Source: Limnoglobus sp. (GTDB lineage: Bacteria; Planctomycetota; Planctomycetia; Gemmatales; Gemmataceae). From it: a DNA stretch of 5,656 nt. Made by a program: the position numbers and the translations under genes. The notes below the pieces were generated by a model. That model saw only the letters and a list, made by a program, of their open reading frames with translations. It had not been told where the DNA came from and searched no databases. The stretch is from NCBI GenBank assembly GCA_025353985.1, contig JANXNT010000216.1, positions 1 through 5,656 on the forward strand. The letters run 5' to 3'. This document shows, in pieces, positions 1 through 5,349 of this stretch (position 1 is the stretch's first letter; the number at the start of each line of letters is the position of its first letter).

Positions 1-1239
1 GAATCGTCATGGGGCGATCTGCTTGCGGCGGTCCACGAGGAAGTGCAACGCCTGCCGGGCAAGCTTAAAACCGCGTTCGTGTTGTGCGAACTCGAAGGCG
101 TGCGGCAACACGATGCCGCGGATCAGCTCGGCCTCAAACTCAATACGTTGACGGCGCGGTTATCGCGAGCCCGCCAGCGTTTGATCGAAAACCTCTCGCG
201 GCGTGGCATCGCGCCCGCTACCGCCATCGGAGCCATCGCCACCAGTACGGCCACCGGCAGCGTGCCAATCACGCTCGCCGCAAAGGTGGCCACATTCGCC
301 CACAGTGTCGAATCGATTTCCCCTCACGTTCTTACACTCGCCCAGGGAGCACTCGTTATGAGTATTCGCATCAAATGGATCGCCGCCGTCCTGCTCGTTG
401 CCGGGTCGATGACGGTCGGCAAACTCGCAATCGACGCCAACGCCCAGATACCGAATCCGGCCCTGAATCCCGGCGTGCCAGTTGCCGGAAGTCCGTTTGC
501 ACCGGGTGCAGGCGGATCACTTCCAGCGGTCGCGCCACTTGCGGCCCCGCCCGGACAAGTTGCATCGTGGAGTCTTTCGAATACGCCCCAGTCGACGCAC
601 TGGGAGTACAAAGTGAAAAATATCCCCGTGGTGAACACCGATATGGCATCGATCGAGATGACGAAACTCGGCGAAGAAGGCTGGGAATACTGCGAACTGA
701 TCGCAGGGAATACTTCGAACCCCGTCATGATCTTCAAGCGCCAGAAGCGAGTGGCCATCGCGGCTGGGAGCGGGATGATGGGAGCCGGAGGCATGGGCGG
801 AGAGGCTTCGATGGGGCAAAGTGGCGGATCCGCAGGCGGTATGCCCGGCGGCAGTGGTGGCCCAGGACGTGGCGGAATGGGCGGGCTTGCTGGCGTAGGT
901 AAGAGTGCGACTGGTGGTGGTACTCCCGCTCCAATGCTATTCAATACGGAAGCCAAAGAGCCAACGGCGCAAGTTCTCACACTGAAATACGCACAAGCCC
1001 AAGAGTTGCAAACGACGCTATCCATGCTTCTCAACGCACGCGCTGAGCCGAGTGGTTTTGGTGGTCCGCCCGTCACTACTGGCAACCGCGTGAAAATCGC
1101 ATCCGATGCCCGCACGAACTCGCTGATCGTGATCGCCGACGATGCGACGTTGAAGATGGTCAAGGAACTGATCGAAAAGCTCGACGTGCCCGATGTATCG
1201 AAAGAGCGATTGAGCGCACCTTCGCCACGGGGAAAATGA
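1..1239 (+). CDS. ECF sigma factor (region 4) fused to a membrane anchor, DUF4177-like and Secretin_N-like domains; 5' partial
   Basis: The frame is open from base 1, so the gene starts upstream and sigma region 2 is not visible; 412 residues remain. A GTG at 43 is internal, because sigma region 4 already begins before it. Residues about 11-68 form sigma region 4: RLPGKLKTAFVLCELEG, then a helix-turn-helix ending LSRARQRL. An Ala/Thr-rich linker follows, then one hydrophobic segment at about 124-144 and a Pro/Ala/Gly-rich stretch. Residues 201-249 resemble DUF4177 (WEYKV, then LGEEGWEYCELI, then MIFKRQ). Residues 256-308 are a Gly/Met/Ser linker. Residues 322-398 resemble the secretin short domain (Secretin_N/NolW): QVLTLKYAQAQEL, then SDARTNSLIVIAD, then ELIEKLDVPD. 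Planctomycete ECF factors often carry C-terminal extensions with a membrane helix (family knowledge). Here the sigma part would be cytoplasmic and the rest outside, which suggests a membrane-tethered sensor-regulator (inference). Domain order is clear; function is not. Confidence 0.88.
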   Translation, partial: ESSWGDLLAAVHEEVQRLPGKLKTAFVLCELEGVRQHDAADQLGLKLNTLTARLSRARQRLIENLSRRGIAPATAIGAIATSTATGSVPITLAAKVATFAHSVESISPHVLTLAQGALVMSIRIKWIAAVLLVAGSMTVGKLAIDANAQIPNPALNPGVPVAGSPFAPGAGGSLPAVAPLAAPPGQVASWSLSNTPQSTHWEYKVKNIPVVNTDMASIEMTKLGEEGWEYCELIAGNTSNPVMIFKRQKRVAIAAGSGMMGAGGMGGEASMGQSGGSAGGMPGGSGGPGRGGMGGLAGVGKSATGGGTPAPMLFNTEAKEPTAQVLTLKYAQAQELQTTLSMLLNARAEPSGFGGPPVTTGNRVKIASDARTNSLIVIADDATLKMVKELIEKLDVPDVSKERLSAPSPRGK

Positions 1240-1248
1240 CATTACCCG

Positions 1249-1277
1249 TTGCAGTCCGCTCGCGTTCGGTTTAGGAT
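1249..1277 (+). promoter_or_regulatory. weak candidate promoter for the DUF1501 gene
   Basis: TTGCAG at 1249-1254 and TAGGAT at 1272-1277 are separated by 17 nt, a sigma-70-like arrangement matching 3/6 and 4/6 consensus bases. It lies just after the sigma-fusion stop and 40 nt before the DUF1501 ATG. The -10 overlaps the left arm of the inverted repeat at 1267-1297. Such weak matches arise by chance, so this is tentative. Confidence 0.25.
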
Positions 1278-1297
1278 TGTTTCACCTGCCTAAACCG
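1267..1297. repeat. 9-bp perfect inverted repeat (stem-loop or operator) between the sigma fusion and DUF1501 genes
   Basis: CGGTTTAGG at 1267-1275 is exactly complementary to CCTAAACCG at 1289-1297, with a 13-nt loop. The stem sits 27 nt after the sigma-fusion stop. No T-run follows the right arm, so it is not a canonical intrinsic terminator. It could be a weak terminator, a processing structure, or a protein-binding dyad over the putative -10. Confidence 0.5.
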
Positions 1298-1317
1298 CTT
1301 CATTCGTGAGTCCCGTC

Positions 1318-2676
1318 ATGATTCTGTCTCGTCGCGATTTGTTGCGTGTCGGTTCGATTGGCGTAGCCGCGACGGCGTTACCTGGGTTGCGAGCGAAGAC
1401 TCTGGTGCGGCCTACGAAGGCCAAGTCCGTCATCGTCCTCTGGATGGCGGGCGGCGTCACGCACCACGAATCGTTCGACCCGAAGCCCGATGCACCGGAA
1501 GAAATTCGCGGGTCGCTCGGGTCGATTCCGACGGGCTTGCCCGGAGTACGCTTCTGCGAGACGATGCCGAGTTTGGCAAAACAAACCGACTCGTTCGCGC
1601 TCATCCGCACATTTTCCCCAGCAACCGACGATCACTTGCTCGCACAGTCGTACGGCCTATCGGGGCGTAAAGTTTCGCAGGGGCAAATCCTCACCGAGCC
1701 GAACATCGGTGCGATCGTCTCGAAGTTACGCGGCTCGCAGGCGGGCTTCCCCGGTTACATTGCGGTGCCGGGTACCACGCGGCCGGGACCACCGCCGAAT
1801 CAACTTTTCACCGGTGGCTGGCTCGGTTCGCAGTACGCACCGTTCGCCACCGGCGGCAAGCCGAAGAACGACGACTTCACCGCGTTCGTCAAGGAAGCCA
1901 ACGAAGACGACTTCACGAAGCAAGGCGTCACTCCGTTTGCGGACCTCAGCAACGACCGTCTCACGGGACGCCAACGGTTGCGCGATCGACTCGACGATGC
2001 CGCGCGAAAGGCCGATGAAACCGGCGTCGGCGATCAGTATCGCGGCGCGTTCGAAATGCTGCTTTCGCCAAAAGTACGATCCGCATTTGAACTGGGCCGC
2101 GAGACGGAAAAGGTTCGCGATCATTACGGCAAAACGAAGATCGGCTCGCGTTGTTTACTCGCACGGCGGTTGGTCGAAGCCGGCGCTCCGTTCGTTCTCG
2201 TTGACTACGGCTACGACCCCGAATTTGGCAACCTCTGGGACAACCATAACGCGGTGGGGCAGAACTTTCCGCACATCTGCGAGATGGCGAAGAAGCCGTA
2301 CCACGTCGCAGGGATGGACCGCGCGTTCGGCGCACTCCTCGGCGACATGAAAGCTCGCGGACTGTTAGATGAAACACTGGTACTGTTCCTGACGGACTTC
2401 GGGCGCACGCCGAAGATCAACAAACTCGGCGGCCGCGACCACTGGGGGCCAGCCGGGTCGATCTTCTTCGCGGGTGGCGGCACGAAAGGCGGACAGGTGA
2501 TCGGCGGTACGGACAAGATCGGAGCGTACCCGACATCGATCTCGTATTCGCCCGGCGACGTGGCCGCCACCATGTATGCCGCACTCGGCATCGACCAGGA
2601 AACGACACTTTACAACCGCCAGAACCAACCGCTCGCGATGCTTCCCGCCGGGTCGCCGATACCCGGCATTTTGTGA
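1318..2676 (+). CDS. DUF1501 family protein with Tat signal
   Basis: This 452-residue protein belongs to DUF1501 (PF07394), an alkaline-phosphatase/sulfatase-superfamily-like group expanded in planctomycetes; substrates are not established. The N-terminus SRRDLLRVG at 4-12 followed by an Ala/Leu-rich stretch is a twin-arginine export signal, so the protein probably acts outside the cytoplasm. Family landmarks visible are the WMAGG core with HHESFDPKPDAP at 49-60, YGYDPEFGNLWDNHN at about 297-311, DFGRTPKIN from 360, and GRDHW at 372-376 followed by the Gly-rich FFAGGGTKGG. The C-terminus has the usual AATMYAALGID and Asn/Arg-rich end. Length is normal. I chose ATG 1318 over in-frame GTG 1306 because it places the twin arginines at 5-6 and GTGAG (1306-1310) lies 7 nt upstream as a weak ribosome-binding site. 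The gene has no adjacent DUF1549/DUF1553 partner here. arfB follows after 43 nt and may be co-transcribed. Confidence 0.93.
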   Translation: MILSRRDLLRVGSIGVAATALPGLRAKTLVRPTKAKSVIVLWMAGGVTHHESFDPKPDAPEEIRGSLGSIPTGLPGVRFCETMPSLAKQTDSFALIRTFSPATDDHLLAQSYGLSGRKVSQGQILTEPNIGAIVSKLRGSQAGFPGYIAVPGTTRPGPPPNQLFTGGWLGSQYAPFATGGKPKNDDFTAFVKEANEDDFTKQGVTPFADLSNDRLTGRQRLRDRLDDAARKADETGVGDQYRGAFEMLLSPKVRSAFELGRETEKVRDHYGKTKIGSRCLLARRLVEAGAPFVLVDYGYDPEFGNLWDNHNAVGQNFPHICEMAKKPYHVAGMDRAFGALLGDMKARGLLDETLVLFLTDFGRTPKINKLGGRDHWGPAGSIFFAGGGTKGGQVIGGTDKIGAYPTSISYSPGDVAATMYAALGIDQETTLYNRQNQPLAMLPAGSPIPGIL

Positions 2677-2708
2677 GTATGATAGATTTCATGCGAATAA
2701 AATCGTTC

Positions 2709-2713
2709 GGGAG
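2709..2713 (+). promoter_or_regulatory. ribosome binding site setting the GTG start of arfB
   Basis: GGGAG at 2709-2713 lies 6 nt before GTG 2720. No ATG in this frame exists between the end of the DUF1501 gene and the conserved ArfB core, so this site decides the start. It also places the GGQ motif at residues 26-28, the same positions as in E. coli ArfB. Confidence 0.6.
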
Positions 2714-2719
2714 TGGGCT

Positions 2720-3139
2720 GTGATTGAAGTGACGCCGACAATTCAAATTCCCCTCGAAGAGATCGAGTGGAGCTACGCGCGATCCGGCGGACCCGGTGGG
2801 CAGAATGTCAACAAAGTGTCGTCGAAGGCGATCCTGCGTTGGGCAATGCTCGCCAGCCCGAGTGTTCCCGATTTCGTGAAAGCCCGCGTTCGCGAACTCT
2901 ACCCGAGTCGCGTAACCGTCGATGGCGATTTGCTCATCGCATCGCAAGAGTATCGCGACCAAGAACGCAACCGCGATGCCTGCCTGGAGAAGCTCATCGA
3001 CTTGCTTCGTCGCGGTGCGACGCGACCGAAAGCCCGACGTGCGACCAAGCCATCGAAGGGATCGAAGGAACGCCGGCTCACGGAAAAGAAAAAACAATCG
3101 TCGCGAAAAGCCGACCGCAAAGCCGGCGACGCCGATTAG
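2720..3139 (+). CDS. arfB: alternative ribosome-rescue factor ArfB (YaeJ-like peptidyl-tRNA hydrolase)
   Basis: This 139-residue protein matches ArfB/YaeJ in length (E. coli about 140) and architecture. ArfB binds ribosomes stalled at mRNA 3' ends, puts its basic tail into the empty mRNA channel and hydrolyses the peptidyl-tRNA without a stop codon (family knowledge). Visible are the RF-1-type catalytic domain with RSGGPGGQNVNK at 21-32 (GGQ at 26-28), a conserved SQEYRDQERNRDACL segment at about 76-90, and a Lys/Arg-rich tail from about 102 with KARRATKPSKGSKERRL, close to the equivalent E. coli tail. The tail separates ArfB from full release factors RF1/RF2, which are about 2.5 times longer and have codon-recognition domains. 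It starts at GTG with a good Shine-Dalgarno. The stop codon overlaps the stop of the convergent zinc-ribbon gene. The activity is cytoplasmic, and the gene may be read through from the DUF1501 gene. Confidence 0.93.
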   Translation: MIEVTPTIQIPLEEIEWSYARSGGPGGQNVNKVSSKAILRWAMLASPSVPDFVKARVRELYPSRVTVDGDLLIASQEYRDQERNRDACLEKLIDLLRRGATRPKARRATKPSKGSKERRLTEKKKQSSRKADRKAGDAD

Positions 3140-3567
3140 TCATCGTCCTCGTCGCGTCGGCGCGGTTTGCGTCGTTTCGCGGAACGCTTCGCCGAGCGCT
3201 TCGGACGACTGGCGGCGGCGGTCATCGCGAGTTTCACGGCAACAATAATCAGCACGAAAAACACGCCGATGCCGATACCGATGTACTTGGGAATGTTGTT
3301 CGAGGTATACTTGAAGCCCATCGGGGTGGTTTTTTTCCCATCGACACCTTCAACGTATTCAATTTTTATTTTGCAATGCGGGCACTTACTCGGCGCGGAT
3401 ATTCCCGTCCATGTGACTTGTTTATTGCAATTCGAACACGTTGCGGTGTTCTGCATCACCCCGCCACCCATATCCGGCATACCGCGTTGCGGTTGCGCGA
3501 GTGCGATCGTTCCACCCGTCGTTATCGCGAGCACCACGAGTGGCAGCCAGGAAAGGTTTCGGCGCAT
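3136..3567 (-). CDS. small secreted or membrane zinc-ribbon protein of unknown function
   Basis: I do not recognise a named family. The 143-residue product starts with a Sec-type signal or anchor (MRRNL, then a hydrophobic run to about residue 24, possible cleavage after ALAQ). A Gly/Met-rich spacer follows. Next is a zinc-ribbon-like CX2C-X14-CX2C motif at C44, C47, C62 and C65 (CSNC and CPHC). A membrane helix spans about 95-119 (YIGIGIG to AMTAAA). The tail is strongly basic with the repeat KRSAKRSAKRRK and ends in DEDDD. If the signal is cleaved, the ribbon lies outside the cytoplasm and the basic tail inside (inference). The frame extends upstream to 3723, but I chose ATG 3567 because the signal peptide begins there; no good Shine-Dalgarno is seen. 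The gene is convergent with arfB (4-nt overlap) and divergent from the rhomboid-like gene. Expression of the frame is likely; function is open. Confidence 0.72.
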   Translation of the reverse strand: MRRNLSWLPLVVLAITTGGTIALAQPQRGMPDMGGGVMQNTATCSNCNKQVTWTGISAPSKCPHCKIKIEYVEGVDGKKTTPMGFKYTSNNIPKYIGIGIGVFFVLIIVAVKLAMTAAASRPKRSAKRSAKRRKPRRRDEDDD

Positions 3568-3631
3568 AGGAGAGGTTCCGTTGAGGGGCAAAACAATGAA
3601 CGCAACGCAACAGTTCACGAAATTACCACGA

Positions 3632-3647
3632 CGCACGATCTCGTGCG
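3632..3647. promoter_or_regulatory. candidate operator, perfect 7-2-7 dyad
   Basis: CGCACGA (3632-3638) and TCGTGCG (3641-3647) are exact reverse complements with TC between them. A 2-nt loop is too small for a good RNA hairpin, so a binding site for a dimeric regulator is the better reading. It lies centrally between two divergent genes and 5 nt before a TAAAAT hexamer. The binding protein is unknown. Confidence 0.35.
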
Positions 3648-3714
3648 CCACTAAAATGACAATTCGCAAGAATCGGTAGGATCGGTTCGATAAACTAGTC
3701 TGCAAACATGCGAC

Positions 3715-3720
3715 GGGGAG
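3715..3720 (+). promoter_or_regulatory. ribosome binding site setting the rhomboid-like start
   Basis: GGGGAG lies 8 nt before ATG 3729. The upstream in-frame ATG at 3708 has no such site. The site therefore supports starting at MGLNDRDY, which also matches the usual N-terminus of planctomycetal rhomboid-family proteins. Confidence 0.6.
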
Positions 3721-3728
3721 CACGCGAT

Positions 3729-4706
3729 ATGGGCCTGAATGATCGCGACTACATTCGAGAACTCGACCACGATAGCGGAATTTGGTCGACGAGCCGTGCC
3801 ACGGTTATTCTGGTGATCGTCTTGTGTGCGACGTACGCGCTGCAAGTTTTGGCTGCGAAGAATATAATCGACCCACTTCGCGAAACGTTCGGTTTGTCGA
3901 TGAATCTCATTCTCGATAATGGCCACATCTGGCGAATATTTACATCGGCGTTCTTCCACCAAACCGGCACGAGCAGCTTCATCCCGTTCGTGTTTTCGAT
4001 GGTCGTGCTTTACTATTGCGCGTCGTCGATCGAAGGGACGTTTGGGCCGAACGAATTCGCCTCGTTCGTTCTCTTCACGATCTTCGCGACGCAACTCGGA
4101 TTGTTCGCGTTTCTGTGCGTGAATCCGCTCCAATTACCGTACCCGACGCTTTACGTGGGATCGTCGGCGATCGTTACGGCGTGCCTCGTGCGCTTTGCCT
4201 GTTTGTCCCCGAATACGACGTTTCGCATCTGGTTCGTGCTGCCGGTAAAGGTGAAACACATCGCAGTGGCGATCATTTGTTTCAACCTCTATTGGTTCGC
4301 GAATGCGGCATCGCCCGTGCCACGCCCGCGATCCGATGTGGTCCCCGGAATTTTGCTCGTACTCGGTGGGGCCGCGTTCGGCTTCATGCACTATGCGTTC
4401 GATTGGCGCACGGTAAACTGGCTATCGAGCACGACGGGAAAAGCATCGCGAAACCAGTACAAAACGCCGCGACTTCGCGTGGTGACGCCGATTCTCGACG
4501 AAGAGGAAACGACGCCCGTCCGCCTGCCCGTCGTTGAGGCTGCCAGTTCGGATAAAGAAAGTGCACGTCTGGACGAACAACTCGAAGCCAAGCTCGATTT
4601 GGTTCTCGAAAAAGTGAATCGCTCGGGGAAAGGCAGCTTAACTTCGGAAGAAAACGCAGTACTGATGCGCGCGAGCGAAATTTACAAGCGGAAACGAACG
4701 ACGTAG
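3729..4706 (+). CDS. rhomboid-family membrane protein with DUF6576-like tail, probably catalytically inactive
   Basis: This 325-residue protein has the planctomycetal rhomboid layout. The N-terminus is MGLNDRDYIR, with a first helix at about 22-43. WRIFTSAFFH at 68-77 precedes helices in the 84-130 region, then LYVGSSAIVTACL at 141-153, and helices to about 225. The soluble tail carries a DUF6576-like segment at about 276-322 (LDEQLEAKLDLVLEKV, then GSLTSEENAVLMRASEIYKRKR). Active rhomboids cut membrane proteins with a Ser (GxSx) and His dyad in the membrane. Here the Ser position survives (S146 in GSSA). The later helix reads LLVLGGAAFGF, where the family has a His just before L(G/A)GAAFGF: V211 replaces it. 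The usual HxxxN of the second helix aligns to P86 and S90. It therefore looks like a pseudoprotease that may bind or chaperone membrane substrates (inference). Start chosen by Shine-Dalgarno and family N-terminus. Confidence 0.85.
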   Translation: MGLNDRDYIRELDHDSGIWSTSRATVILVIVLCATYALQVLAAKNIIDPLRETFGLSMNLILDNGHIWRIFTSAFFHQTGTSSFIPFVFSMVVLYYCASSIEGTFGPNEFASFVLFTIFATQLGLFAFLCVNPLQLPYPTLYVGSSAIVTACLVRFACLSPNTTFRIWFVLPVKVKHIAVAIICFNLYWFANAASPVPRPRSDVVPGILLVLGGAAFGFMHYAFDWRTVNWLSSTTGKASRNQYKTPRLRVVTPILDEEETTPVRLPVVEAASSDKESARLDEQLEAKLDLVLEKVNRSGKGSLTSEENAVLMRASEIYKRKRTT

Positions 4707-4715
4707 TTAAATGCG

Positions 4716-4730
4716 CAAGATGTGTACTTG
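4716..4730. repeat. small inverted repeat overlapping the arsR-type gene -35
   Basis: CAAG (4716-4719) and CTTG (4727-4730) flank 7 nt. The flanking GCG and CGC extend the symmetry if one base (A4731) is bulged. It covers the -35 of the promoter at 4728-4755. ArsR-family repressors often bind dyads at their own promoter, so autoregulation is possible; the arms are short. Confidence 0.25.
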
Positions 4731-4755
4731 ACGCGCACGCAAACGGGCATAAAAT
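4728..4755 (+). promoter_or_regulatory. sigma-70-type promoter of the ArsR-family gene
   Basis: TTGACG at 4728-4733 (5/6 consensus) and TAAAAT at 4750-4755 (5/6) are 16 nt apart, the best promoter match in the window. Transcription would begin near 4762 and give a leader of about 47 nt before ATG 4809. The -10 lies inside a small dyad, GCAT-AAA-ATGC (4747-4757). Confidence 0.6.
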
Positions 4756-4808
4756 GCTAATTACGACGTTCCGAGCGACTCCTGCCACCTCTCACAATCG
4801 GTCGTAAA

Positions 4809-5135
4809 ATGAATGTGAATGTCCCGAATAACCCGAAAATCATGAACAAGTGTGCGGACATGTTTGCGGCGCTCGGCGAACCGCACCGAATCCAAATCAT
4901 CCATTTCCTTCGCAGCGGTTCGCGGAACGTCACCGAATTGGCGAAGTTGCTCAAGATCGAAATCGTCAACGTCTCTCACCACCTCAGCGTACTCCGCTCG
5001 TCGGGTTTAGTTCACGACGAAAAGCGCGGCCGCTTCGTGATCTACTCGTTGCACCCCGATTATTTCAAAACCGAAAAGAACAAGCCGACTCTCCTGGAAC
5101 TCGGCTGGTGCCGCGTCGAGATTCCGCACATTTAG
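4809..5135 (+). CDS. ArsR/SmtB-family winged-helix transcriptional regulator
   Basis: This 108-residue protein has the size and pattern of the ArsR family. MFAALGEPHRIQIIHFLRSG at 18-37 is the typical first helices. NVTELAKLLKIEIVNVSHHLSVLRSSGLV at 40-68 is the helix-turn-helix with its recognition helix at about 53-64. A wing follows (EKRGRFVIYSLHPD at 71-84). Such proteins are cytoplasmic dimeric repressors released by a metal, redox change or another signal. The classical ELCVCDL metal site of ArsR/SmtB is absent. Only C15 and C101 (LGWCRVEIP) are present, so the inducer cannot be assigned. The start is ATG 4809; ATG 4842 (M12) is an alternative, and neither has a clear Shine-Dalgarno. A good promoter lies just upstream, so the gene is probably its own unit. 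No obvious metal transporter is next to it; a decayed addiction-module-like fragment and repeats follow. Confidence 0.9.
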   Translation: MNVNVPNNPKIMNKCADMFAALGEPHRIQIIHFLRSGSRNVTELAKLLKIEIVNVSHHLSVLRSSGLVHDEKRGRFVIYSLHPDYFKTEKNKPTLLELGWCRVEIPHI

Positions 5136-5151
5136 CACGAAAAAGGATGAT

Positions 5152-5268
5152 CGACCAGCTTGTCGATTACACGCGGACCAACAAACGGAACTCACCCGAC
5201 TCACTGCGAATCCCGACATCGGACTCATCTGGGAACAAATTCGGTCGGAAGTGGAGAAACGTTCGTGA
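5152..5268 (+). pseudogene. remnant resembling the C-terminus of a putative addiction-module (Unstab_antitox-like) protein
   Basis: In this frame the DNA reads LHADQQTELTRLTANPDIGL followed by IWEQIRSEVEKRS and TGA. The order Glu-Leu-x-Arg, then AxPDxGxxWEQ(I/V), matches the tail of small addiction-module antitoxins (PF09720/TIGR02574 type) as I remember the family. The frame is open from 5041 but has no ATG, GTG or TTG before the matching segment, and the N-terminal half of such a protein is missing. The stretch between ELTR and ANPD is also shorter than usual. I read it as a truncated relic. A different frame has ATG 5147 and encodes 71 residues to 5362, but that product resembles nothing and runs into the repeats. 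Confidence 0.33.
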
Positions 5269-5312
5269 GTCTTTAGGTGATATTTCGCCCAATTCTCGAA
5301 GACTTGCCACGA

Positions 5313-5339
5313 CTTCCTCGTTAGCGCTTTTTGAAGTTG
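5313..5339 (+). repeat. short interspersed repeat, copy 1
   Basis: The core reads CTTCCTCGTTAGCGCTTTT and continues to GAAGTTG. It matches copy 2 (5445-5471) at 24 of 27 positions. The consensus core over all three copies is CTTMCTCGYTAKCGCTT. Confidence 0.6.
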
Positions 5340-5349
5340 CGTTGTTTAG

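Larger units (their letters stand above)
3568..3728. promoter_or_regulatory. divergent intergenic region between the zinc-ribbon and rhomboid-like genes
   Basis: The 161-nt gap should hold promoters for both flanking genes. I see no strong -35/-10 pair on either strand. TAAAAT at 3652-3657 and TAAACT at 3691-3696 are isolated -10-like hexamers for the plus strand. The clearest structure is the dyad at 3632-3647, listed separately. Confidence 0.4.

Noticed and set aside
324..1163. Long minus-strand frame opposite the sigma fusion gene
   Set aside because: It is the antisense shadow of the plus gene; its Pro/Gly runs mirror the Gly-rich linker and no domain is recognisable, whereas the plus frame has clear domains.
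1490..2350. Plus-strand frame within the DUF1501 gene
   Set aside because: Arg/Ser-rich, low-quality translation in another frame of a well-supported family gene.
2417..3097. Minus-strand frame spanning the end of DUF1501 and arfB
   Set aside because: It lies opposite two recognisable genes and shows no motif of its own.
2767..3654. 295-residue plus frame running through arfB and opposite the zinc-ribbon gene
   Set aside because: Arg-rich out-of-frame product; arfB in another frame and the minus gene explain the same DNA better.
3568..3723. N-terminal extension of the zinc-ribbon protein to 3723
   Set aside because: The frame is open, but the signal peptide begins at ATG 3567 and the extension would bury it and overlap the start of the rhomboid-like gene.
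3708..3728. Upstream ATG 3708 for the rhomboid-like gene
   Set aside because: GGGGAG lies just before ATG 3729, and the family N-terminus MGLNDRDY starts there.
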